Of a DNA stretch of 64,000 nt, positions 17,204 through 24,724 are shown in pieces. The translations under genes and the position numbers were made by a program. Position 1 is the stretch's first letter, and each line of letters begins with the position of its first letter. The stretch comes from Gracilibacillus oryzae. GTDB lineage: Bacteria; Bacillota; Bacilli; Bacillales; Amphibacillaceae. The stretch is from the NCBI RefSeq assembly GCF_009498735.1, contig NZ_ML762439.1, positions 17,868 through 81,867 on the forward strand, given 5' to 3'. The notes beneath the pieces were generated by a model. The model was not told the DNA's origin, did not search any database, and saw only the letters and a program-made list of their open reading frames with translations.

Positions 17204-18127
17204 TCAGAAAAAGATACGTGATAAATATATTACTATTGTTACTGTTATCATACTAAAAACAGTGGAAAATAATACAGTTTGCGCTGCAAAATCTGGATGA
17301 CTTTTATATTCCTCTGCAATAACTGCACTATTAACTGATGTAGGCATTGCTGAAGCAATAAATAATGCTTGAGCCATTATACCGTCTAATTGGAATATCC
17401 AAATAATAATTAAAGCAACGGCAGGGCCGCCAATTAACCGTATAAGGATACTGATATAAACAGAAATCAAGCCTTTTTTGAATTCCAGCTTTGCCACCTG
17501 TGCCCCTAAAGTCAATAGAGCCAGCGCTATCATGGCATCAGCGATATAATTAGCAGATACCCATACAGGATCAGGAACTTTTATATTCCATGCATTTAAT
17601 AAAACACCTGCTAACATAGCATATAATACTGGCATTTTAAAGTAACCGAGTGCTGCCTGAAGTTTCCCCTCATTCCCTGCTCTTAATGTAAATATACCGT
17701 AAGAAAATAAAAAGATATTTTGCAAAGTTAACATAATTACCTGAATGGACATTGCAAAAGGATCGCTCTTAAATACCAGGTCATTCACTGGCACCCCATA
17801 ATTCCCCGAGTTAAAAAACATCACACTGTTTGCAAACGTATTCCGTTTACTGCCGGTAATCTGCATGATTTTCGCAATGATAAATGCTATTACATACAAG
17901 AGTATAACAAGTAAGATGAAGAAGCCAAGTACCTTCATAAATAATTCCAACCCAAATGTCGCTTCATATAACCTAACAAATATAAAGCCAGGTACAACAA
18001 AATATATATTTAATTTTGCTAAGGTGGATACATCTAATCTAAATTTCTTGTATAAAACATATCCTATTGCCATTAGTAAAAAAACGGGGAGTATAATATC
18101 TTTGAAGATGATTAAGAACTCTGACAT
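17204..18127 (-). CDS. AEC-family (auxin-efflux-carrier-type) organic acid transporter
   Basis: A 307-aa membrane protein with about ten hydrophobic segments in two halves, the permease fold whose bacterial members move malate, malonate and other organic acids. Visible landmarks are FNSGNYGVPVNDLVF in the central loop, TLGAQVAKLEFKKG, and SAMPTSVNSAVIAEEY near the end. The start at ATG 18127 follows AAGGGAGG by 5 bases; the longer frame begins upstream of the ribosome site. It is the first gene of the larA-SDR-larE-gntK-larB operon (70 bp before the LarA homologue), so it probably imports or exports the sugar acid. Direction is unknown. Confidence 0.85.
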   Translation of the reverse strand: MSEFLIIFKDIILPVFLLMAIGYVLYKKFRLDVSTLAKLNIYFVVPGFIFVRLYEATFGLELFMKVLGFFILLVILLYVIAFIIAKIMQITGSKRNTFANSVMFFNSGNYGVPVNDLVFKSDPFAMSIQVIMLTLQNIFLFSYGIFTLRAGNEGKLQAALGYFKMPVLYAMLAGVLLNAWNIKVPDPVWVSANYIADAMIALALLTLGAQVAKLEFKKGLISVYISILIRLIGGPAVALIIIWIFQLDGIMAQALFIASAMPTSVNSAVIAEEYKSHPDFAAQTVLFSTVFSMITVTIVIYLSRIFF

Positions 18128-18156
18128 AACAGCCTCCCTTCTCATAAAAAAAGAGA

Positions 18157-18172
18157 ATAACAACGTTGTTAT
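18157..18172. promoter_or_regulatory. 16-bp perfect palindrome before the AEC-lar operon
   Basis: ATAACAACGTTGTTAT lies 30 bp upstream of the AEC gene start, in or near its leader. It could be an operator; it differs from the ROK palindrome at 18407, so the binding protein is uncertain. Confidence 0.4.
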
Positions 18173-18313
18173 AAATATATTAGCATACTAATTATAAAAA
18201 GAAAATACTAATCTTCCTATAAGTTTAACTCGACAATATTTGCATAGATCTGCTCATAGAATATAACCTTTTATGCAATATGCCGTATATACAATTACAT
18301 GTTATGGCAATAC

Positions 18314-18381
18314 TAACAAATAATTAACATCTTCTATTAACAAATTATTATGCTATGGTAATACAATCAGTTATTTGTTAT
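18314..18381. promoter_or_regulatory. Three AACAAAT half-sites and an extended -10 in the divergent promoter region
   Basis: TAACAAATAATTA (18314-18326), TTAACAAATTATTA (18337-18350) and the reverse GTTATTTGTTAT (18370-18381) share the half-site of the palindromes at 18407 and 21448. TGTTATACT (18376-18384) is an extended -10 for the ROK gene. The rest of the 323-bp gap shows no gene. Confidence 0.45.
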
Positions 18382-18406
18382 ACTGATTAAAAAGATTGCA
18401 GTTTTA

Positions 18407-18425
18407 ATTTGTTTTATAAACAAAT
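18407..18425. promoter_or_regulatory. Candidate ROK-repressor operator (own gene)
   Basis: ATTTGTTTTATAAACAAAT is a perfect palindrome of TTTGTTT-N3-AAACAAA form just upstream of the ROK start codon. The identical 7-N3-7 arrangement stands before gnd (21448). XylR, another ROK repressor, binds a related TTTGTTT/AACAAA site. Confidence 0.65.
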
Positions 18426-18450
18426 AAATAATGTTTTTTTGGGGGTTGTT

Positions 18451-19629
18451 ATGTTAACGGGTGATGGAGCGTATATAAAAAAAATAAATCGTCAATACAT
18501 ATTAAACGTAATTTTTGAAAAATCGAAAATTTCACGTGCAAACTTAGCAAAAGTTACTGGTTTAAATAAAGCCACTATCTCTGTTCAAGTAAATGACCTT
18601 CTTCATGATGAGTTAATATATGAAACGAGAGAAGAGCACAACGCAGTCGGTAGAAGGCCTATTATGCTTTCCATCAATGAAAGCGCTGCATTTTTTCTTG
18701 GGATAGATTTGGACTATAACCAGATTTTATTTAATATTACAAATCTTAAAGGAGATACTGTTAAATATGAGAAGGTTGATTTGCAGACAGATATATATGA
18801 GGACATTGTTAATATAGTTGCTAATAGGATTAAGCGGTATGAACAAGAATTCAGTCATGCTAAGTTTGGCTTGGCCCAAACCTGTATTGCCATCCATGGA
18901 ACGGTATCCAATGATGAAATGATTCATTTTATACCAAGTTATCAATGGAGGGATAAAAATCTTAAACATGATTTAAATACTAGAGGGATTAAAAATATCA
19001 GAATTGAAAACAATGCAAATTTAGCAGTATATGCTGAAAAGGTGTTTCACTATCATAATAGTGATAATATCATGCTGCTTAATCTTGCCTCAGGAATAGG
19101 GGCGGGAATTATCATAAATGGAGAATTGCACCGGGGCTTTCATGGGTATGCTGGAGAGATGGGCCATATGATTGTATATCCGAAAGGGAAACCATGTCGC
19201 TGCGGAAATGAAGGGTGTTGGGAAAGATACGCTTCGGAACCTGCTTTTTTCGAATGTGCTAATCGTATATTAGACAGGAGAGTAGATACCCATTCAGATG
19301 TAAAAAGGTTAATCGATAAGGAAAATCCTCAAATTATGACTGCACTGCAGTCATGGATTACGGATATTTCAATAGGTATCAATAATATTATTAATCTTTA
19401 TAATCCCGAAATGATTGTGTTGAATAGTCCAATATTAAAGTCTTATAATGGTTCTTTGGAGGAAATTAACAAACAACTAACTTCCTCTGTTTCCTATTTC
19501 CGGGAGATTGTAATTTCAGGGTTAGGAGCAAAATCGGCAGTTGTCGGTGCTTGTGCTTTTGGTATTCAGAAATTCCTTGATTTACCGAGTTTATCATTAT
19601 CGGACACTAATAACAGTATAAGTGCATAA
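18451..19629 (+). CDS. ROK-family transcriptional repressor (NagC/XylR type)
   Basis: A 392-aa regulator. An N-terminal winged helix (SRANLAKVTGLNKATISVQVNDLL, residues about 28-51) precedes a ROK sugar-kinase-like domain with LASGIGAGIIINGELHRGFHGYAGEMGHM and the zinc motif PCRCGNEGCWERYAS. The ligand-binding site is expected to sense a sugar or sugar acid. I start at ATG 18451, after GGGGGTT; the longer frame begins at a TTG inside the palindrome. It is divergent from the AEC-lar operon and upstream of gnd, and palindromes in front of itself and gnd share one sequence, so it likely controls the whole gluconate/mannonate locus. Confidence 0.85.
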   Translation: MLTGDGAYIKKINRQYILNVIFEKSKISRANLAKVTGLNKATISVQVNDLLHDELIYETREEHNAVGRRPIMLSINESAAFFLGIDLDYNQILFNITNLKGDTVKYEKVDLQTDIYEDIVNIVANRIKRYEQEFSHAKFGLAQTCIAIHGTVSNDEMIHFIPSYQWRDKNLKHDLNTRGIKNIRIENNANLAVYAEKVFHYHNSDNIMLLNLASGIGAGIIINGELHRGFHGYAGEMGHMIVYPKGKPCRCGNEGCWERYASEPAFFECANRILDRRVDTHSDVKRLIDKENPQIMTALQSWITDISIGINNIINLYNPEMIVLNSPILKSYNGSLEEINKQLTSSVSYFREIVISGLGAKSAVVGACAFGIQKFLDLPSLSLSDTNNSISA

Positions 19630-19630
19630 T

Positions 19631-19995
19631 AAAAGAGGCCGGGACATAACTAATAATGTTAACCCAAAATACGAACGATACTATAATCAAGAGATGAACG
19701 CACATACTAAGCGCAGTAAAACACAGAGACTCCTGCGGGAATATCATCAGCTGAAAATCCCGCAGAAAAAGCGGTTTTTGCTTTTTTGAGGAAGTAGAAG
19801 CGATGCCCGCGGCAAAGAAAACACTAGGAAAGCGGTTTGTGCTTGAGTAGATGTTGCACTTGTGCCCTGTGGTGAAAGCGAAGTGTTTTGACGGAGCGAC
19901 ATATGAGCTAACTTTTTACATGAACAAAAACCCGAACTTTTAGTTTAAAGTTCGGGTTTTATCGCCATAAAATAGTTTTGTCGCAGTCTCTTTTT
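19631..19995 (+). repeat. Interspersed repeat with imperfect terminal inverted repeats, long copy
   Basis: The left end AAAAGAGGCCGGGACATAAC and the reverse complement of the right end, AAAAGAGACTGCGACAAAAC, match at 16 of 20 positions. The outer parts equal the short copy at 11703-11852 (reverse strand). The centre (about 19700-19890) has ACTCCTGCGGGAATATCATC and ATCCCGCAG, a GC-richer phrase of a kind I recall from intergenic repeats of Bacillaceae. A strong AAACCCGAACTT/AAAGTTCGGGTTT hairpin lies at about 19929-19960. No open frame is convincing. It fills the whole 377-bp gap between the ROK gene and gnd. Confidence 0.85.
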
Positions 19996-20006
19996 ATTTC
20001 TGTTTA

Positions 20007-21416
20007 TTATTTCATCCACTCTGTGTGGAAGACGCCTTCTTTGTCTTTTCTTTGATACGTATGCGCTCCGAAATAGTCACGTTGGGCCTGAATTAGATTT
20101 GCCGGAAGGTTTTCGGAACGGTAACTGTCATAATAAGCAATTGCACTAGCAAATGTTGGTACAGCAATACCATTTGCAATTGCTACAGATACTACTTCAC
20201 GAAGTGCTGACTGGTAACCTTCCACAATCTCTTTAAAGTATGGATCCAGCATTAAATTGGCAAGTTTAGGATCATGATCATAAGCTTCTTTGATTTTTTG
20301 CAGGAAGTGTGCTCTAATGATACATCCGCCACGCCAGATCATCGCAATTTCGCCATAGTTTAAATCCCAGCCATTTTCTTCAGAAGCTTGACGCATCTGG
20401 GCAAAACCTTGCGCATATGAAGTAATCTTACTCATATATAATGCTTTTCGAACGGACTCAATAAGTGCTTTTTTGTCACCATTATACTGAATAGACGGTC
20501 CGCTTAATTGTTTACTTGCTGCAACTCGCTCTTCTTTTAATGCCGAAATGAAACGAGCAAATACTGATTCAGTAATTAATGGTAAGGGAACACCTAGATC
20601 AAGAGCATTCTTGCTTGTCCATTTACCAGTACCTTTTTGACCAGCAGTATCTAAGATCACATCAACTAATGGTTTGCCAGTCTCATCGTCTTTCTTCGTA
20701 AAAATGTCAGCAGTGATCTCAATTAGATAACTGTCTAATTCGCCTTTATTCCACTCTGTAAATACTTCGTGCAGTTCATCAGTAGTTAATCCTGCTACAT
20801 TTTGCAAGATATAGTAAGCTTCAGCTATTAATTGCATATCGCCATACTCGATTCCATTATGTACCATTTTAACAAAGTGTCCTGCACCATTTGGTCCAAT
20901 ATATGTTACACATGGATCTCCATCCACTTTTGCAGAAATTGCTTCAAGGATTGGAGCAACTAAGTCATAGGCTTCTTTTTGACCTCCAGGCATGATCGAA
21001 GGTCCTTTCAACGCGCCTTCTTCTCCACCTGATACACCTGTTCCAATAAAGTGAATACCAGTATCATCCAATTCCTTATTCCGGCGAATGGTGTCAGTAA
21101 ATAGCGTATTCCCTCCATCAATGATGATATCACCTTTTTCAAGATATGGTTTTAATGATTCGATCGTTGCATCAGTTGCTGGTCCAGCTTTGACCATCAG
21201 CAATATTTTACGAGGAGTTTCTAATGATTGAACAAACTCTTCAATTGTTTTCGCTCCTGTAAAATTCTTTCCACTTGCTTCATTCTGTAAAAACGCTTCC
21301 GTTTTGTCATAGGATCTGTTAAAAACAGCTACTGAATATCCTCTGCTTTCAATATTCATCGCTAAGTTCTTCCCCATTACGGCAAGGCCTATTACACCTA
21401 CTTGTTGTTTTGCCAA
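20007..21416 (-). CDS. gnd: 6-phosphogluconate dehydrogenase (decarboxylating), GndA type
   Basis: Oxidises 6-phosphogluconate to ribulose 5-phosphate and CO2 with NAD(P)+ in the cytosol. The chain has the Rossmann start [39 protein letters not shown], the catalytic-site [22 protein letters not shown] and [16 protein letters not shown] 21416 is used as start: AGGAGG sits 9 bases before it, while the ATG at 21425 abuts the same AGGAGG. It yields [10 protein letters not shown] and 469 aa, the length I recall for B. subtilis GndA (MSKQQIGVIG). It is monocistronic, with a ROK-type palindrome 31 bp upstream, tying it to the gluconate locus. Confidence 0.95.
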   Translation of the reverse strand: MAKQQVGVIGLAVMGKNLAMNIESRGYSVAVFNRSYDKTEAFLQNEASGKNFTGAKTIEEFVQSLETPRKILLMVKAGPATDATIESLKPYLEKGDIIIDGGNTLFTDTIRRNKELDDTGIHFIGTGVSGGEEGALKGPSIMPGGQKEAYDLVAPILEAISAKVDGDPCVTYIGPNGAGHFVKMVHNGIEYGDMQLIAEAYYILQNVAGLTTDELHEVFTEWNKGELDSYLIEITADIFTKKDDETGKPLVDVILDTAGQKGTGKWTSKNALDLGVPLPLITESVFARFISALKEERVAASKQLSGPSIQYNGDKKALIESVRKALYMSKITSYAQGFAQMRQASEENGWDLNYGEIAMIWRGGCIIRAHFLQKIKEAYDHDPKLANLMLDPYFKEIVEGYQSALREVVSVAIANGIAVPTFASAIAYYDSYRSENLPANLIQAQRDYFGAHTYQRKDKEGVFHTEWMK

Positions 21417-21447
21417 GTCCTTCATCCTCCTTGTATTTGCATTTGAG

Positions 21448-21464
21448 TTTGTTTGGTAAACAAA
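21448..21464. promoter_or_regulatory. Candidate ROK-repressor operator before gnd
   Basis: TTTGTTTGGTAAACAAA is a palindrome of 7-N3-7 form with the same arms as the site at 18407-18425. It lies 31-48 bp before the gnd start, a typical repressor position. Confidence 0.65.
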
Positions 21465-21511
21465 TTATATTTTCTATACTAATCTTTTTCTGGATTATTT
21501 TCAAGTAGTAT

Positions 21512-21542
21512 AATGAAAAACCGGGCAGATGCTTGCCCGGTT
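21512..21542 (-). terminator. Terminator of the esterase gene
   Basis: AACCGGGCA (21519-21527) pairs with TGCCCGGTT (21534-21542). On the minus strand TTTTTC follows. Confidence 0.8.
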
Positions 21543-21567
21543 ATCAGTCCATTTAGTATCTATATTT

Positions 21568-22263
21568 TCACCTTGCTTGTTTTCCTAACCAAGTATATAA
21601 ATGCTCAGTCTGATAGGCAGGTGTCCAGGAATCATGACCTACTCCCGGATAAATGGTTAAATGGACATTATTATTACATTTTTTTAAATATTCTATTAAT
21701 TGCACAGTTTCATCCATCGGAACAACTTCATCTCTGTCTCCATGGAAAGCCCAAACCGGCATATCTTTCAGTACATCCATACTGCTCCATAAATTCTCTG
21801 GTGCTACTAATTGTTTAAATTCTGATCGTCTATGTTCCGGCAACAATACAGAACCGCAAACTGGCACTAATGCTGCGAATAAATGAGGGTGCTTTAGTGC
21901 GAGATTCCATGCACCAATACCTCCCATACTAAGCCCTGTCAAATATATTCGGTTTGTATCTACTGAGTAGTCCATCACTATCTTCTTTAACAATGCAACA
22001 AGTCCATCCAATGCTTCGGTCCAATAAGAACCATCTTGACATTGCGGTGCCACAACAATAAATGGAAAGTCATCTTTATCATCTATAAATTTTAGGATCC
22101 CTATATTTTTTACCAATTCAAGGTCAGTACCTCTTTCACCTGCTCCATGTAAAAAGAAAATTAATGGCAGTTTTTGTTCTTCTGATTTTCTTGGCTGGTC
22201 AGGAATGTGTAAAAGATAGGGAAAATAAAAATGATCCTGTCTAAATTCCTTCTGAAGTTGCAA
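21568..22263 (-). CDS. Alpha/beta-hydrolase, esterase (prolyl oligopeptidase/CE1-like)
   Basis: A 231-aa cytosolic serine hydrolase. HGAGERG forms the oxyanion region, GLSMGGIGAWNLA the nucleophile elbow (Ser), AFHGDRDEVVP the acid loop (Asp) and GVGHDSW the catalytic His. The sequence fits the dienelactone hydrolase-like, feruloyl or acetyl esterases often called phospholipase/carboxylesterase. No signal peptide is seen, so it probably acts on an imported or intracellular ester. The start is TTG 22263, 8 bases after GAGGTG. It is monocistronic, between gnd and the divergent alarmone synthetase gene; substrate unknown. Confidence 0.8.
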   Translation of the reverse strand: MQLQKEFRQDHFYFPYLLHIPDQPRKSEEQKLPLIFFLHGAGERGTDLELVKNIGILKFIDDKDDFPFIVVAPQCQDGSYWTEALDGLVALLKKIVMDYSVDTNRIYLTGLSMGGIGAWNLALKHPHLFAALVPVCGSVLLPEHRRSEFKQLVAPENLWSSMDVLKDMPVWAFHGDRDEVVPMDETVQLIEYLKKCNNNVHLTIYPGVGHDSWTPAYQTEHLYTWLGKQAR

Positions 22264-22349
22264 GATGTTTCACCTCGCTAAGAGTATTTAATAATTGTAT
22301 TATATCAATTAATTGCAGAAACAGAACTTCTCAGTTACATTTCTGCCAT

Positions 22350-22399
22350 TTGACTTATGACAGTCTGTCATCTATCATTAAATATATGACACAGTGTCA
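22350..22399 (+). promoter_or_regulatory. Promoter with two palindromic operators for the alarmone synthetase-TetR operon
   Basis: The -35 is TTGACT (22350-22355), the spacer 17 bp, the -10 TATCAT (22373-22378). ATGACAGTCTGTCAT (22357-22371, perfect 7-1-7 palindrome) fills the spacer. TGACACAGTGTCA (22387-22399, perfect 6-1-6) sits at about +1. Both share TGACA/TGTCA arms, as expected for a TetR-family autorepressor. Confidence 0.75.
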
Positions 22400-22424
22400 C
22401 TTATAGGAGAGGGGTCCGTAACTC

Positions 22425-23159
22425 ATGCAAATTAATCCGACTAACATCGATTTCAAACAAATCAGAACAGAGTTAATGAGATTTATGATGGCTTATGAAT
22501 TTGCCTTGGAAGAAATAAATACAAAGATTAATATATTGAAACAGGAATTTGAATATGTACATGATTATAATCCGATTGAACATGTAAAATCACGTGTGAA
22601 ATCACCTGAAAGCATTATTAACAAAGTGAAAAAGAAGAAACTTACATTAAACATTCCGTCTATTCAAGAAAATATTAGAGATATAGCTGGAATTCGCATA
22701 ACCTGCTCGTTCGTAAATGATATTTATAAAATAGCCCAGATGTTAGAAAAACAAAAAGACATTACTGTTATTGAGAAAAAAGATTATATCCAAAATCCGA
22801 AGCCTAATGGTTACAAAAGTCTCCATTTAATCATTCAAATACCGATCTTTATGTCAGACCGTGTGGAAAATATATATACGGAAATCCAGATTCGTACTAT
22901 TGCAATGGATTTCTGGGCAAGTCTGGAACATAAAATCTATTATAAATATAATAAGGAAATTCCTGCACACTTGAGAAAGGAATTAAAAGATGCCGCTGTT
23001 TCTGCCAATCAATTAGATGAGAAGATGGAAAGAATTCACCGTGAGATTAATGTATTAAAAGAAGCAGATGGTCAAACATTGACAAATGAAGAAGCCTTTC
23101 CGTTTCCGGCAGATCTTATCCTGCCTTTATTAAATGATTCAGATCATGGAAAGGAGTAA
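22425..23159 (+). CDS. Small alarmone synthetase, YwaC/RelP (SasA) type
   Basis: A 244-aa single-domain (p)ppGpp synthetase that moves pyrophosphate from ATP to GDP or GTP. Motifs follow those I recall for B. subtilis YwaC: NPIEHVKSRVKSPESIINK, RDIAGIRITCSF, KDYIQNPKPNGYKSLHLII and the G-loop to EIQIRTIAMDFWASLEHKIYYK. There is no hydrolase, TGS or ACT domain. The C-terminus is about 30 residues longer than YwaC and carries an acidic tail. AGGAGAGGGG precedes ATG. It is co-transcribed with the TetR gene, whose GTG start follows its stop directly. Expression probably depends on release of that repressor. Confidence 0.9.
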   Translation: MQINPTNIDFKQIRTELMRFMMAYEFALEEINTKINILKQEFEYVHDYNPIEHVKSRVKSPESIINKVKKKKLTLNIPSIQENIRDIAGIRITCSFVNDIYKIAQMLEKQKDITVIEKKDYIQNPKPNGYKSLHLIIQIPIFMSDRVENIYTEIQIRTIAMDFWASLEHKIYYKYNKEIPAHLRKELKDAAVSANQLDEKMERIHREINVLKEADGQTLTNEEAFPFPADLILPLLNDSDHGKE

Positions 23160-23777
23160 GTGACCGAATTGCCAAAGACTACATTTTTCAATTTACCTTC
23201 AGGGAAGAAACATACTCTGATAGAAGCATTGCAAAAAGAGTTTTCGCACGTACCTTTAACAGATGCGTCAATTAGCAATATTATTCAATATGCAAATATA
23301 CCGAGAGGCAGCTTTTATCAGTACTTTCATAATAAAGAAGATGCATTTTATTATCTGTTTGATCAACATATCAGTATTACTATTGAGACTTTTTTATGGA
23401 TATTGAAGAAGCATGATGGTAACCTTTTTGAAGCAATGGTTGATTTTTTTCAAGTCATCATTTCTGATGAAGAAAACTACCGCTTCTTTAAAAATGTGCT
23501 ATTAAATATGAATCACCGCATGGAAGATTCATTCACAAATATTTTTACGGATGAGAAAAAGAAAGGCCATTTTGATCAGATCACTAAAATTGTTGACTTC
23601 AAACAATTAAAATCAGCAGCTCAAAATGAATTTAGTCAATTAATGAAATTATTATCAACCATTACGGTTCATGCGATGACTCAAAAATATGCCAAGGATC
23701 TGCCATTAGAGCTGGCATTAAAAAATTACCGTGCACAGCTTGAATTAGTCAAAAATGGGGTAATTGAACGAAGGTAA
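23160..23777 (+). CDS. TetR/AcrR-family regulator
   Basis: A 205-aa DNA-binding protein with an N-terminal TetR helix-turn-helix: LTDASISNIIQYANIPRGSFYQYFHNKEDAFYYLF (residues about 35-70). The rest is a helical ligand or dimer domain without a known signature. The GTG start comes right after the TAA of the synthetase gene (GAGTAAGTG), with AAAGGAG shared. The synthetase-TetR operon has two palindromes at its promoter, so the protein most likely represses this operon. A ligand cannot be predicted. The region after it (23778-23841) has an imperfect hairpin but no clear terminator. Confidence 0.88.
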   Translation: MTELPKTTFFNLPSGKKHTLIEALQKEFSHVPLTDASISNIIQYANIPRGSFYQYFHNKEDAFYYLFDQHISITIETFLWILKKHDGNLFEAMVDFFQVIISDEENYRFFKNVLLNMNHRMEDSFTNIFTDEKKKGHFDQITKIVDFKQLKSAAQNEFSQLMKLLSTITVHAMTQKYAKDLPLELALKNYRAQLELVKNGVIERR

Positions 23778-23841
23778 GGTTGGCGAATTAAAATGATGGC
23801 CTCCCCCTTAACAGGAGGAGACCAATCTTCAAATCTTCCAT

Positions 23842-24582
23842 TTATCGCGTAGTAATAATCGGTCCATTTTTCGTAAGGATAAGTGTATGCTCAACTTGTG
23901 CTACAAGACTTTGTTCTGTTGCAATGGTCCATCCGTCTTCATCCTGAAATACCTCTTCTTCTAATGAAGAAATAAATGGTTCAAATGCAATAACCATTCC
24001 TTCTTTTAGAACCTCATCATCCCAAGTATTTTTGAAGTTATAAATATGGTCTGGTGCTTCATGGATTTTTCTCCCTATCCCGTGCCCTGTCAAGTTTTTA
24101 ATAACTGTTAGTCCATTTTGCTTTGCCGTTTCATGTACTGCATGACCTATGTCACTTATTTTTGATCCTGGATTAGCATGTTTCAGACCTTCATCGAATG
24201 CTTTCTGTGCCACTTCACACAGTTTGTGTTGTAATGCAGTACCTGTTCCTGCGACAAAAGAAATTCCTGTATCAGCGAAATAACCATTTTTAGATGCAGA
24301 AACGTCTATATTAACCAAATCACCATCTTCAATAACCCGATCACCTGGAATGCCATGTGCTACTTCTTCATTTACACTGATACAAGTAAATCCTGGAAAA
24401 TCATATTCTCCCTTTGGCGCAGATAGTGCCTCATTTTGCTCAAAGAGCTCTTTAGCGATTAGATCAAGTTCTTTTGTAGTAATTCCCGGAACAGTTCTTT
24501 GTACCATTTCATCTCTTATCAGTGCTACTATCTTTCCTATTTCCTTTAAACCTTTAATGTCTTCTTCCGTTTTTGCAATCAT
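23842..24582 (-). CDS. map: Type I methionine aminopeptidase
   Basis: Removes N-terminal Met from nascent proteins using two metal ions. It has 246 aa. Metal ligands sit in NIDVSASKNGYFADTG (two Asp), NLTGHGIGRKIHEAPDHI (His) and IAFEPFIS (Glu), with a final EQSLVAQVEHTLILTK (Glu). There is no N-terminal zinc-finger linker, and it is not beside the ribosomal-protein map/adk/secY cluster. It is therefore probably a second, YflG-like paralogue; that is inferred from location and sequence feel. GAGGAAGG precedes ATG. Monocistronic. Confidence 0.92.
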   Translation of the reverse strand: MIAKTEEDIKGLKEIGKIVALIRDEMVQRTVPGITTKELDLIAKELFEQNEALSAPKGEYDFPGFTCISVNEEVAHGIPGDRVIEDGDLVNIDVSASKNGYFADTGISFVAGTGTALQHKLCEVAQKAFDEGLKHANPGSKISDIGHAVHETAKQNGLTVIKNLTGHGIGRKIHEAPDHIYNFKNTWDDEVLKEGMVIAFEPFISSLEEEVFQDEDGWTIATEQSLVAQVEHTLILTKNGPIITTR

Positions 24583-24724
24583 TGTAAACCTTCCTCTGCA
24601 TATTCTTTTTCTTTATTCATTTATTATCTACCATCTTGCTAAAATATTCAATTAAGTCAAAAAAGTAATGAGAACCTCTATTTGCTCATATGCTGTAATA
24701 CAGTTCCATACGAGGAGGGCAATA

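Noticed and set aside
23795..23830. Possible terminator GGCCTCCCCCTT/AGGAGGAGACC after the TetR gene
   Set aside because: The stem has two internal mismatches and no T-run on either strand.
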